A DNA stretch of 21,222 nt from a virus. The notes below the pieces were generated by a model that did no database searches, had not been told where the DNA came from, and saw nothing but the letters and a program-made list of their open reading frames with translations. Positions 12,865 through 21,222 of the stretch are shown here, in pieces; position 1 is the first letter of the stretch; each line of letters starts with the position of its first letter. The translations under genes and the position numbers were made by a program. Location: IMG/VR virus record IMGVR_UViG_3300007345_000352, positions 1 to 21,222 of that record; one strand, given 5' to 3'.

Positions 12865-15800
12865 ATGGCTACTGATTTATATACTGTAACCTTAAAAGCT
12901 GAATCAAAAGGCGTTAATAAGACAACCCAAGAAATGAATAAACTTGGAACGTCTGCGGGTCTTGCGACTAAGGCTTTTAAAGCGTTTGTTCCCCTCATTG
13001 CAGCAGCTTTTAGTGCAAGAGCTTTATCTGGCTTGGCTTCACAGGCTAATCAATTTAGTTCTGCTATGTCAGAAGTTAATACTCTACTTAGTGGCAATAC
13101 TGAAATGCCAAGACTTACGCAAGAAGCTAAGAATCTTGCGGCACAATTTGGCGGCTCTCCTACTCAACAGGCTCAAGCGTTCTATCAAGCTATCTCAGCA
13201 GGTGCAGGTAACGCAGAGCAAGCTACTGCCCTTTTGACCGCTGCTAATAAACTGGCTATCGGCGGTGTTACTGATGTAACTACTGCGGTAGACGGCTTAA
13301 CAAGTATTACGAATGCTTATGGCATAGAGACTAGCGAAGCATCTAGAGTGTCTGATGCGCTATTTGTTGCTATGCGAGCAGGTAAAACTACAGTCGGTGA
13401 GTTATCTGGCAGTATCGGTAAAGTTGCTGCTACGGCTGCTACGGCAGGGCTATCGTTTGAAGAAACCCTTGGCTCTATATCTGCACTCACCACGCAAGGT
13501 ATCGCTACTGCGGAAGCGGTAACAGGACTTAAAGCAACGCTTTCTAATATATTGAAGCCAAGTAAGGCTGCATCTGATGCGGCAGAAGAATTAGGAATTG
13601 ATTTTAGCCTTGCAGGTTTACAGTCTAAAGGTTTAGCAGGATTCTTAGATGAATTGATTATTGCTACTGGTGGAAGCGAAGCAAAGCTGCTTGATTTATT
13701 CGGTAGCACAGAAGCACTAAACACAGTATTTGCTTTAACAGGTGGTGCAGCTGAAACATTTAGCGGAATTATGGTCGATATGACTAACTCCGCAGGGCAG
13801 ACAGATACAGCTTTTAACAAAGTATCTAATACGATGTCACAAAAGTTAGACGTTTTAAAAGGTAAGTTTGCGGTTACTGGAGTAGAACTAGGAAACTTTA
13901 TTGTTACTGCAAGCACTCCATTCGTAGATGTACTGAATGCAAACTATGATGATTATATTCAATACTTCAAGAATCTATTTACTGCAACGAAGACAACATT
14001 AAATGCGCTAATCCAATTATGGGCTCCTTGGGCTACACAAGTTTCTAAAATTGTAAGCAATTTATTTGAATTCATAGCTAAATTATTTTCGCCTTTAATC
14101 AAAGTCGCAACTTCTATGCTTAAAGTTTTTTTAAACCTTTTTTATGGCACTTTTAGGTTTATCACTACTAGTGCGGAAACTGCTGTTAGAAATATAGTTG
14201 ATACTTTTCGTAATGGTTTCACTATATTTATTCCTCGTTTCATTGAAACAACAAAAATTCAAATTGTAGCTTTTTATGAAACCATGGCCGTTAAAGCTAA
14301 GAGTTTTTATCAGACAGAATTGAATACTGAAAAACAATTAGCAGAAATAAACACAAGAAAAGCTAATTCTCTTGCTGCTGTAACTCAAAAATATGCAGAC
14401 CAACAAAAGGCAAGTTTTAATCTTGCTGACCAAACAAATATAACCACAGGATTTTTTAATACTTTAGAAGCCAGTGTTGATGTTGTTAAAACTACGTTTG
14501 GCGAAATGAATACAGCTACTACGACATTGGACGATTCAGCAATTGATTTAGATAGCAGCCTTGCAGGAATAAATACTCAAACGCAAGCATTAGAAACTAA
14601 TAACATCAATGCAGTTGTTGCTCTTGATAACTCAACTGCTGCAACAAAAAGAAATAAAGACGCTCAAGAAATACATAAGAACATGATTGAAAATGTTCAA
14701 AAGTCTTTCGGTGATTTAATCTATAAAACCTTAGATGACGGAAAATTAAACTTCAAATCATTCTTTAGTTCTGTTCTTGATGGATTTAAAAGAATGATTG
14801 CAGAACTTGCCGCTCAAAAAATTATGAACGCTATCTTTGGTAATGGCGGTCTTAATGGATTCTTGTCTAGTCTTTCTGGCGGTTTCAGCTCAATATTTGC
14901 GACTATAGGAAGCAGCATTGCTTCAATGGCATCAAAAGCTGCATCGGGAATAGCTTCTATTGTAGGTGGTGGTTCAGCGGGTGGTGCAGCGGGTAGTGCA
15001 GCGGGTAGTGCAGCGGGTAGTGCAGCGGGTGGTGCAGGAATAGGTGCTGCAATAACAGGTGCGGCGGGTGCTGCGGGTCAATTCATAGCAGGGGCAACAG
15101 GAACCGCAACTGGAATAGCGGCAGGCACTGTTGGACCACCTACAGCGGCAGCTTTAGCGGGTTCTGGTCTTACATCTACTATTGCCGCAGGTGGAGCTAA
15201 ACTTGTTGCGCTTGCTACTAATCCTGTGACTTTGACAGTTGCGGCAATCGCGACAGCTGCAAAACTGTTAGATGACAGCGGAACCATGTCTGCCAATGCA
15301 GGATTGATTACTGACCCAAGCATAAATTTAGGAGATAGAGGCTTTACTGTTCCTGAGTTTGCATCTGGAGCGCAATTCCAAGGGTTTAATCGCAGAGAAG
15401 ACCAAGCGACAGCCAATAGTGTTGTCGAGGCTTTTGCTACGCTTGATGCAACATTAACAGCTGCGGCTAAGTCTGTAGGTATTACTCCCAATTTAAATGC
15501 AGCATCATTTGTCGGCAGTTCAGAGACTGGCAGAGGAATTGGAGCCTTCTTGGGTACTGCTAGTGAAGACGGAAAGACTAAAAGCGCAAGTCTCCAAGAA
15601 CAATTAGATAGCTATGCTACGCAATGGGTGACTTTGGTAGGAAATCAAAGCGGAGTAGACCCATCCGTTATTGCTAATGTCATTGGTGAAGGTACTGCTG
15701 AAGGAATACTGTCGCGCACCCATCCTGACGGAAAACATCAAAGCGGTCTAAATTCTGTGCCATACGATGGATATATTGCTGAATTACACGCAGGTGAAAG

Positions 15801-15969
15801 AGTGCAAACTAGAGCGCAAGTAGCGGCTACTGACAGAATGTCTAGTGAAATGGTAGGATTGCGAAATAATTTGAACGAGCTAATGTTAGTCGTTGCCAAA
15901 GCAGTCACTAAAACTGCTCGTATCGAAGACCGTTGGGACAAGAATGGCTTGCCGCCAGTGAGGGCATAA
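12865..15969 (+). CDS. Tail tape measure protein
   Basis: This 1034-residue protein sets tail length. The N-terminal 350 residues match the TIGR01760-like tape measure core: LYTVTLKAESKGVNKTTQEM, MSEVNTLLSGNTEMPRLT, GGSPTQQAQAFYQAISAGAG, VDGLTSITNAYGIETSEAS, GKTTVGELSGSIGKVAATAA and TLSNILKPSKAAS. The middle is helical with hydrophobic, probably membrane-active stretches (about 375-450) and a coiled-coil region (about 472-510). Residues 685-790 are Gly/Ala-rich. The C-terminus holds HQSGLNSVPYDGYIAELHAG, then ERVQT, a motif common at tape measure ends. At about 0.15 nm per residue this predicts a tail near 155 nm. Ribosome site AGGGA precedes the ATG. Confidence 0.92.
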   Translation: MATDLYTVTLKAESKGVNKTTQEMNKLGTSAGLATKAFKAFVPLIAAAFSARALSGLASQANQFSSAMSEVNTLLSGNTEMPRLTQEAKNLAAQFGGSPTQQAQAFYQAISAGAGNAEQATALLTAANKLAIGGVTDVTTAVDGLTSITNAYGIETSEASRVSDALFVAMRAGKTTVGELSGSIGKVAATAATAGLSFEETLGSISALTTQGIATAEAVTGLKATLSNILKPSKAASDAAEELGIDFSLAGLQSKGLAGFLDELIIATGGSEAKLLDLFGSTEALNTVFALTGGAAETFSGIMVDMTNSAGQTDTAFNKVSNTMSQKLDVLKGKFAVTGVELGNFIVTASTPFVDVLNANYDDYIQYFKNLFTATKTTLNALIQLWAPWATQVSKIVSNLFEFIAKLFSPLIKVATSMLKVFLNLFYGTFRFITTSAETAVRNIVDTFRNGFTIFIPRFIETTKIQIVAFYETMAVKAKSFYQTELNTEKQLAEINTRKANSLAAVTQKYADQQKASFNLADQTNITTGFFNTLEASVDVVKTTFGEMNTATTTLDDSAIDLDSSLAGINTQTQALETNNINAVVALDNSTAATKRNKDAQEIHKNMIENVQKSFGDLIYKTLDDGKLNFKSFFSSVLDGFKRMIAELAAQKIMNAIFGNGGLNGFLSSLSGGFSSIFATIGSSIASMASKAASGIASIVGGGSAGGAAGSAAGSAAGSAAGGAGIGAAITGAAGAAGQFIAGATGTATGIAAGTVGPPTAAALAGSGLTSTIAAGGAKLVALATNPVTLTVAAIATAAKLLDDSGTMSANAGLITDPSINLGDRGFTVPEFASGAQFQGFNRREDQATANSVVEAFATLDATLTAAAKSVGITPNLNAASFVGSSETGRGIGAFLGTASEDGKTKSASLQEQLDSYATQWVTLVGNQSGVDPSVIANVIGEGTAEGILSRTHPDGKHQSGLNSVPYDGYIAELHAGERVQTRAQVAATDRMSSEMVGLRNNLNELMLVVAKAVTKTARIEDRWDKNGLPPVRA
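14977..15036 (+). repeat. Five 12-base tandem repeats inside the tape measure gene
   Basis: Units of GCGGGTRGTGCA (R = A or G) follow each other at 14977, 14989, 15001, 15013 and 15025; the first and last have G, the middle three have A. They encode AGGA/AGSA steps at residues 705-724. The three middle units are identical at the base level, the sign of recent slippage. Each unit is a multiple of three, so copy-number change would keep the frame. Confidence 0.9.
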
Positions 15970-15970
15970 G

Positions 15971-16888
15971 ATGAAGGTTATTAAGTCCAATACAGTTACG
16001 CCTACCACTTTAACGGCTACTGATGTCCCAGAGAATGATGCTTCTGAATGGGATTCATCTACTAACTATCATGTCGGTAATCAAGCTATGGTTACGACCA
16101 CAGCAAATGGTGCTGCGACTGCTACTCATAAAATTTATGTTTCAGTGCATAGTCAGTCGAATAACGACCCAACTATTGATGATGGCACGAACTGGACAGT
16201 AGTATCTAGCACGAACAGATTCAAAATGTTCAACGATGTTGTACAAGAACAAACAACGCAATCTAATATTATTGATGTAACTATTACTCCTGCTGTTGTG
16301 ACTACCTCGTTGGCTGCTGTTAATGTCGATTGTGCAAGCATTACTGTAGTAGTCACAGACCCGTCTGAAGGTATTGTTTACAATCAAACCTTTTCAATGA
16401 CATCGTATTCAGGAATTACAAATTGGTATGATTATTTCTTTACAGCTATAGATCGCAAACAAGAGTTAAGTATTTTAGGTTTGCCGCCTTATTCACAAGC
16501 AGATATTGATGTGACATTTAATGATTCTGGTGAAACTGCTAAAGTTGGCGCATTAGTTCTAGGGACTTCGGCAACTATCGGTGATTCACAATACGGTGCA
16601 TCGTTTGGTATTATTGACTATTCACTTAAGTCAGTTGATGCTCAGGGCAGAACTACGGTGACCGCAGGCACTTACTCTGACGAAGCTGATATTGATGTTG
16701 TTATTGAAACCGGACGATTTGCAGAAGTTAAAAAGATTCTGACAGATTTGCGAACCACTCCAAGTGTTTGGATTGCAGAAGATAATACCGAAGGTACAAT
16801 TATCTACGGATACTATCGTGAATTTGATGTATTACTCACAGGACCAGTAGTGTCTATGTGTACCTTATCTATAGAGGGCTTGACCTAA
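15971..16888 (+). CDS. Tail tip protein with carbohydrate-binding-like N-terminus
   Basis: This is a 305-residue, beta-rich protein directly after the tape measure. Residues 27-90 (EWDSSTNYHVGNQAMVTT ... HKIYVSVHSQSNNDP ... NWTVVSSTNRFKMFND) have the W-Y-G-Y-P-W spacing of small carbohydrate-binding modules, followed by a jelly-roll-like part (VVVTDPSEGIVYNQTFSM ... ITNWYDYFFTAI) and a C-terminal part similar to distal tail proteins. From memory, this architecture recurs after the tape measure in marine siphophages. It probably forms the hub at the tail tip and may touch surface sugars. The gene overlaps the fibre gene by one base (TAATG at 16886-16890). Confidence 0.68.
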   Translation: MKVIKSNTVTPTTLTATDVPENDASEWDSSTNYHVGNQAMVTTTANGAATATHKIYVSVHSQSNNDPTIDDGTNWTVVSSTNRFKMFNDVVQEQTTQSNIIDVTITPAVVTTSLAAVNVDCASITVVVTDPSEGIVYNQTFSMTSYSGITNWYDYFFTAIDRKQELSILGLPPYSQADIDVTFNDSGETAKVGALVLGTSATIGDSQYGASFGIIDYSLKSVDAQGRTTVTAGTYSDEADIDVVIETGRFAEVKKILTDLRTTPSVWIAEDNTEGTIIYGYYREFDVLLTGPVVSMCTLSIEGLT

Positions 16889-19800
16889 TGACTATTCCAA
16901 CGCTTACTACGCTACCAGTTGCACCTGCTAGAACTGACCCGCCTGCAACCTTTGTAACTCGCGCTGACGCATTCCTAGCTGCGATAGTAACTTTCCAAGG
17001 GGAAATGAATACGTCTATCGGAGCAATGAATACAGACATAGCTGGCGTTAATACTAATGTATTACTTGCCGAAGATTGGGCTACAAAGAACGATGCCGCT
17101 GTTTCTGGCACTGACTGGTCTGCTTTTGCTAACGCTTCCGGTGCTGCTCCAACAGGCTCGGCAAAGGCTTGGGCTACAACAGCGAACGGTGTGGTAGTAG
17201 CTGACGGAGAATACAGTGCTAAAAGCTACGCAGTAGATTCTTCGTCTAGCGCATCAGCTTCGTCGTCCAGTGCTTCGTCTGCCTCAACATCGGAAACAAA
17301 TGCTCAGATATACGCTGCTGCCGCTCAAGCTGCCGTAGGCGTTCCATCTTTGAGTGGTAACGCAGGAAAAGCTTTATCAGTAAATACTGCCGAAGACGGT
17401 GTGGAATGGGCAGACGTAGACTCAGACCCGACACTTGGAACTTTAACCAAGACCTTCACAACTGGCGAAGTCTCTACAATCAATCTCACAAGCTCAGTGC
17501 TTGCGCCAGTGGTCAGTGTGACTAAAGAAGTTCCACAGTCAGGCGTGACTAACAACACTTGGGATGTTAATTCTACTACAGAGAATTACACGCGATTGAA
17601 CTCTGCGCCTGCGACTACGTTGGATTGGGGCGTAGACTTAGCTAATGCTAGTTATGTGTCAGGTTTTAATATCGGAAGCCAAGAAACTGTAGCCCAAGGC
17701 TTGGCATTTAGTTCAGACGGCACGAAGATGTATATTGTCGGACTTGGTGTAGATACTGTATTTCAATATAGCCTTTCAACAGCATTCGATGTTTCTACTG
17801 CGTCTTATAACGCAGTAAGTTTTTCGGTAGCATCGCAAGAAACAACTCCTCTTGGATTAGACTTTAGTGCAGACGGCACTAAGATGTATGTGGTTGGCTA
17901 CACAAATAGCATTGTTTATCAGTACTCTTTGTCAACTGCTTGGGATTTATCTACTGCTTCATACTCTAGTATATCTTTTGATTTGAATAGCCAAGAAACA
18001 CAGGCGATATTTGTAAGCATAACTTCTAACGGAACAAAAATGTACATCCGTGGTTTTGATAACGGGAATGTATTTTATCAATATACTTTATCTACTGCTT
18101 ATGACGTATCAACTGCTAGTTATGATTCAATTAGCTTTAATCCTTCAGCCAACGCCACAGACCCTAAATCATTGTCATTTAGCACTAACGGAACATTGTT
18201 ATACATAATGGGAGGCGGTTCTGATGCTGTTTATCAGTATAGCTTGTCAACAGCTTTTAACATTAGCACTGCTACTTATGATTCCATTAGCTTTAGTGTT
18301 GCAAGCCAAGATAACCAACCTGCTGACTTAGCAGTTATAGGTAGTAAGTTATATTTCATTGGCGGTCAGAACACTTCTGTTTATCAATACTCTCTTCCTG
18401 CGGGTAATCTAGCACTCGGCACAGGCTCCTTCGCCTCAGCAGACGTAGGCAAGACCATCGAAGCTAACTCAGGCGTGTTTGTCTTAACAGCCACAGACGG
18501 TTCTTTTGTAGAGACTACAGCACCTACATCATACGCTCAAGTCGCATCAGGCTCTTGGGAGATGTACGGTGTTGTCTATAATGCTGCGGATGGGGATTTG
18601 CAGTTGAGTGGTGGGGTGTTTAATACCTTTGATGTTTCTACAGCATCTTATTCTCAGAGCTTTAGTGTTTCTGCTCAAGAAAACTCACCACAAGGAATAG
18701 AATTTAACACTGATGGTACTAAGATGTTTGTTATCGGAACTACAGGAGACGATGTAAATGAATATGCACTGTCTACAGGATTTGATGTTTCGACAGCTTC
18801 ATTTACAGATTCTTTTAGTATTGCTTCTCAAGATGGCGTTCCATACGATTTAGCATTCAACACTGACGGAACAAAAATGTTTATTCTTGGCGAGGATACG
18901 GGCTACGTTTACCAATACACATTGTCTACCGGATTTGATGTATCAACAGCCAGTTATGATAGCGTTTCTTTTAACTTTGGGCCGCAAGAATCAGCGCCAC
19001 ACGGACTGACCTTTAACACTGATGGTACTAAGATGTTCATTGTTGGCTCTTCGGGAGACGATGTAAATGAATACGCATTATCAACTGGTTTTAATGTTTC
19101 TACAGCGTCCTTTACAGATGCATTTTCTGTCGGAACACAAGACACAAACCCACGAGATATAGCATTTAATACTGACGGCACGAAAATGTTTGTTGTGGGT
19201 CAAACTGGGCAAGACGTAAATGAATACGCATTAACTACAGGCTTTGATGTGTCTACAGCAAGTTATTCTCAAAACTTTTCTATCGGAACAGAAGACACGC
19301 AACCAAATGGGATAGCATTTAATACTGATGGAACAAAAATGTTCATTGTTGGTGCTACTGGAGATAATGTCTATGAATATAGCATAGGCACAACAGCCAT
19401 CCCAACAGGCTACCAACCAGTACACACCACAGCCTCAACAGACACTACCTACTGGACTGACATCAACTCAATGACAGCAGACCAAGCCGCAGGTGACGGC
19501 AATGTCTACTACGCTATCTCTACAGACGACAGAACAACGTGGACTGTTATTGATAACACAGATGGCGAGAGAGACATTGTCAGGAACAACGGTGGTACTT
19601 GGCAGTACAACTCTAACGGCACATACGCTTCTGAGACTTGGACTAACGGCACGACTAACACAGAGTTAGCTACGTTGGCTGAGGCGATGGAAGGTGCTGT
19701 GGGTGGTTATGGGTTATCTAACGCTAGTTATGACTCGAAAAGTTTTAACACATCGTCTCAAGATACAAACACTACTGGAGTGGCTTTTAATATCACTGGA

Positions 19801-20739
19801 ACTAAAATGTTTACAGTAGGCTCTACAGGAAATGATGTGAATGAGTACAACTTAAGCACTGCATTTGATATATCTACAGCAACATATTCTCAAAACTTTT
19901 CTTTATCTGCACAAGACACAAACATTGCTAATATAACATTTAACAATGATGGCACTAAAATGTTTATTACCGGAGGAGCAAACGATTCTGTTTATGAATA
20001 TGCTTTATCAACAGGATTTGACGTTTCAACAGCAGCATACACAACTGCATTTTCTGTTGCTTCTCAGGACAATACTGTACAAGGAATATCATTTAACTCA
20101 GATGGAACTAAAATGTTTGTAGTAGGTTTGCAAAACGATTCTGTTTATGAATATAGTTTATCTACAGGATTTGATATTTCTACATCTTCTTATGTTCAAA
20201 GTTTTTCTGTTGCTTCAGAAGAAACTGCTCCAAGAGGCTTAGATTTTAACGCTTCAGGGACAAAAATGTTTGTTACTGGCATGACAGGAGATGATGTAAA
20301 CGAATATATATTAAGCACAGCTTTTGATATTTCTACTTCATCTTTTTCACAAAAATTTAGTGTTGCTTCTCAAGCAACAGCTCCAACAGGTTTGTGTTTT
20401 AGCCAAGACGGAACAAAAATGTTTATCGTTAATGGTGATGCAGTAATTTATCAATACTCCACATCATCTTACACAAACCAAATGGACAAGACTCAACTAG
20501 ACGCTGTTACAGACCCGAACCACATAGCTCTTGGTGATGACTTAGACTTATCCATTATCTTCAACATGACCAGTGGAACTACAGTACCTTCGTCAGACGG
20601 TGTAGCAATTAACTACGATGCTAACATCTTGAACCAAGGAGCTGTCTTAGGTACTGACTATAACTTTGACGCTCCTGCGGGTAACAAGGTTAGGATTACG
20701 GCGGTAAATGCTGCCAACTATAAAGTGCGTGTAGTTTAA
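16888..20739 (+). CDS. Large tail fibre with three blocks of propeller-like repeats
   Basis: This 1283-residue protein is the likely receptor-binding fibre. It starts MTIPTLTTLPVAPARTDPPA with an N-terminal attachment region (FVTRADAFLAAIVTFQGEMN, EYSAKSYAVDSS), then a Ser/Ala-rich hinge (about 117-140) and a beta-rich spacer with VVSVTKEVPQSGVTNNTWD. Residues 257-503, 589-832 and 949-1191 each hold five repeats of about 52 residues with core GTKMF-VVG, VYQY/VNEY, LSTAFDVSTASY and SFSVASQ. Two spacers (504-588 and 833-948) and a beta-rich end (1192-1283) complete it. The start at ATG 16888 overlaps the upstream stop; the frame is open back to 16858, but that adds only 10 residues inside the previous gene. 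No peptidase or lyase motif was seen. The target is unknown. Confidence 0.85.
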   Translation: MTIPTLTTLPVAPARTDPPATFVTRADAFLAAIVTFQGEMNTSIGAMNTDIAGVNTNVLLAEDWATKNDAAVSGTDWSAFANASGAAPTGSAKAWATTANGVVVADGEYSAKSYAVDSSSSASASSSSASSASTSETNAQIYAAAAQAAVGVPSLSGNAGKALSVNTAEDGVEWADVDSDPTLGTLTKTFTTGEVSTINLTSSVLAPVVSVTKEVPQSGVTNNTWDVNSTTENYTRLNSAPATTLDWGVDLANASYVSGFNIGSQETVAQGLAFSSDGTKMYIVGLGVDTVFQYSLSTAFDVSTASYNAVSFSVASQETTPLGLDFSADGTKMYVVGYTNSIVYQYSLSTAWDLSTASYSSISFDLNSQETQAIFVSITSNGTKMYIRGFDNGNVFYQYTLSTAYDVSTASYDSISFNPSANATDPKSLSFSTNGTLLYIMGGGSDAVYQYSLSTAFNISTATYDSISFSVASQDNQPADLAVIGSKLYFIGGQNTSVYQYSLPAGNLALGTGSFASADVGKTIEANSGVFVLTATDGSFVETTAPTSYAQVASGSWEMYGVVYNAADGDLQLSGGVFNTFDVSTASYSQSFSVSAQENSPQGIEFNTDGTKMFVIGTTGDDVNEYALSTGFDVSTASFTDSFSIASQDGVPYDLAFNTDGTKMFILGEDTGYVYQYTLSTGFDVSTASYDSVSFNFGPQESAPHGLTFNTDGTKMFIVGSSGDDVNEYALSTGFNVSTASFTDAFSVGTQDTNPRDIAFNTDGTKMFVVGQTGQDVNEYALTTGFDVSTASYSQNFSIGTEDTQPNGIAFNTDGTKMFIVGATGDNVYEYSIGTTAIPTGYQPVHTTASTDTTYWTDINSMTADQAAGDGNVYYAISTDDRTTWTVIDNTDGERDIVRNNGGTWQYNSNGTYASETWTNGTTNTELATLAEAMEGAVGGYGLSNASYDSKSFNTSSQDTNTTGVAFNITGTKMFTVGSTGNDVNEYNLSTAFDISTATYSQNFSLSAQDTNIANITFNNDGTKMFITGGANDSVYEYALSTGFDVSTAAYTTAFSVASQDNTVQGISFNSDGTKMFVVGLQNDSVYEYSLSTGFDISTSSYVQSFSVASEETAPRGLDFNASGTKMFVTGMTGDDVNEYILSTAFDISTSSFSQKFSVASQATAPTGLCFSQDGTKMFIVNGDAVIYQYSTSSYTNQMDKTQLDAVTDPNHIALGDDLDLSIIFNMTSGTTVPSSDGVAINYDANILNQGAVLGTDYNFDAPAGNKVRITAVNAANYKVRVV
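17656..18396 (+). repeat. Propeller block A: five ~52-residue repeats
   Basis: Five in-frame repeats, about 156 bases each, follow one another. Each reads roughly as F-(N/S)-(V/I)-x-SQE, then GLxFSxDGTKMYxVG, then VYQYSLSTAFDVSTASY. Repeat 3 is divergent (FVSITSNGTKMYIRG) and repeat 5 is shortened (LAVIGSKLYFIGG). Block A has diverged more internally than block B. Confidence 0.85.
18652..19383 (+). repeat. Propeller block B: five ~51-residue repeats, most uniform
   Basis: Five repeats share FNTDGTKMF in every copy, and four of five have the VNEY or VYEY form. DNA identity is still visible: the 20 bases GGAGACGATGTAAATGAATA occur at about 18745 and again at about 19055. This uniformity suggests recent repeat expansion or gene conversion in this block. 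Confidence 0.85.
19732..20460 (+). repeat. Propeller block C: five ~52-residue repeats, AT-rich
   Basis: Five repeats follow the same consensus, with DISTSSY/DISTATY variants and a final degenerate copy (FSQDGTKMFIVNGDAVIYQY). The coding bases are visibly richer in A and T (for example TTT, TCT, GAT, AAA codons) than the flanking spacers, which favour C-ending codons. Confidence 0.85.
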
Positions 20740-20750
20740 GAGCGTGGCGA

Positions 20751-20966
20751 GTGATTCACGTTTTCGTTTTAATCATGACGATTGGTGGTTTGGAAGTAGC
20801 TGCTGACAACTGTGGCGAGTCCATGTGTTTTCGTAGCGTTGACACTTGTAACAGTTTTGCTGCAAAACTTCGACAGAGAAGTTCGCCAAGCACTTCTATT
20901 GGTATTACTACATACTGCAAGCCCATTCTTGTAGACCCTACGCAAGACGGCATAAAGATTTACTAA
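20751..20966 (+). CDS. Small Cys-containing, probably exported phage protein
   Basis: This is a 71-residue protein read from GTG 20751, 11 bases after the fibre stop. The N-terminus MIHVFVLIMTIGGLEVAA is hydrophobic and signal-like, and four Cys follow (NCGESMCF, DTCNSFAAKL, TTYCKPILVD). From memory, short proteins with this hydrophobic start, a YF/CF-x-S-x-D-x-C core and a C-x-P ending occur after tail genes in marine siphophages, without an assigned role. No strong ribosome site is visible, so coupling to the fibre gene is likely. It overlaps the next gene by one base (TAATG). Confidence 0.65.
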   Translation: MIHVFVLIMTIGGLEVAADNCGESMCFRSVDTCNSFAAKLRQRSSPSTSIGITTYCKPILVDPTQDGIKIY

Positions 20967-21222
20967 TGGCTGCAGAGATAGTAGCAGCAGTACAGATATG
21001 CGCCTCTGCTTACCGCTTTATGAAGACAGCGGTTAATGAAGGCAAAGAGCTTGGTGACATGACCAGAGCTTTGAGTAAGTTCTGGGATGCGCGAGAAACA
21101 GTTAGTGTTTTAGAACAAAAAGCTACCAATCCTAGCAAGATAGAAAAATTGTTCGGCGGTAAATCAGTTGAGAGTCAGGCTCTTGAGATAACGCTACAAA
21201 AAAGAAAGGCTCAACAACTCGA
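20966..21222 (+). CDS. Conserved phage protein of unknown function, 3' end cut by window edge
   Basis: The frame opens at ATG 20966, sharing one base with the previous stop, and runs off the right edge after 85 codons. The visible part is helical and starts MAAEIVAAVQICASAYRFMK, with LGDMTRALSKFWDARETVSV and then KLFGGKSVESQALEITLQKR. From memory, proteins with the core SVESQALE followed by K-rich helix are common after the tail module of marine phages; function is not known to me. The pattern suggests an elongated helical, possibly membrane-near protein. Confidence 0.72.
   Translation, partial: MAAEIVAAVQICASAYRFMKTAVNEGKELGDMTRALSKFWDARETVSVLEQKATNPSKIEKLFGGKSVESQALEITLQKRKAQQL

Noticed and set aside
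13317-13916. Long minus-strand open frame inside the tape measure gene
   Set aside because: It lies wholly within a recognised gene; its Ser/Ala/Val-rich translation is the expected shadow of biased plus-strand codons. Other minus-strand frames (for example 8138-8434 and 15078-15491) were rejected for the same reason.
16858-16887. Longer N-terminus for the fibre
   Set aside because: Ten extra residues would overlap the tail tip gene; ATG 16888 forms the TAATG junction seen throughout this operon, and MTIPTLTTLPVAPARTDP is a natural fibre start.
17656-20460. Diversity-generating retroelement target in the fibre
   Set aside because: No reverse transcriptase gene, no template repeat and no adenine-biased variable region near the end were seen; the repeats are protein-level propeller units.

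Overview
The window is a stretch of a tailed double-stranded DNA phage genome (Caudoviricetes). It is most likely a siphovirus: it carries a gp10-like neck protein, a tail terminator, a tail tube protein, a G/GT frameshifted chaperone and a long tape measure protein, and it shows no sheath or baseplate genes. All supported genes lie on the + strand, mostly joined by ATGA or TAATG overlaps. From memory, several proteins (SleB-type hydrolase, small HTH, ParB-like, DUF4055 portal, MuF, P22-like coat, DnaT-like connector, DUF4128 terminator, fibre N-terminus) resemble sets seen in phage contigs from surface seawater, so a Gram-negative marine bacterium is a reasonable host guess. Nothing in the sequence proves the host. 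Both window ends cut through genes.

Layout. (1) 1-1187: the tail end of an unknown gene, three small unknown proteins, and a SleB-like cell-wall hydrolase. (2) 1191-3590: accessory genes. These are a PD-(D/E)XK-like nuclease gene followed by a leftover copy of the hydrolase 3' end, a 63-residue HTH protein flanked by GGGGTGAA/TTCACCCC inverted repeats, a ParB-like protein, and a very AT-rich glycosyltransferase-like gene. (3) 3587-7671: DNA packaging and portal genes (small terminase, large terminase, portal, MuF protein). (4) 7672-9660: a capsid unit bracketed by a strong promoter-like site and a UUCG terminator (scaffold, major capsid protein). (5) 9666-12070: small post-capsid genes and the connector, neck and tail-tube genes. 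(6) 12081-16888: the tail chaperone pair with a T TTT TTA slippery site, the tape measure protein and a tail-tip protein. (7) 16888-20739: a 1283-residue fibre carrying three blocks of five beta-propeller-like repeats. (8) 20751-end: a small Cys-rich protein and a truncated conserved phage gene.

How the parts fit. Terminase packages DNA through the portal into a shell built by scaffold and coat protein. The connector, stopper, gp10-like and terminator proteins join head to tail. The chaperones load the tape measure, on which the tube polymerises, and the fibre with its propeller blocks is the likely receptor-binding part. The accessory stretch 1191-3590 is where the genome looks recently rearranged, with altered base composition, a duplicated gene end and repeats around a regulator. 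No non-coding stretch exceeds about 90 bases, and no tRNA, CRISPR array or insertion sequence was seen.
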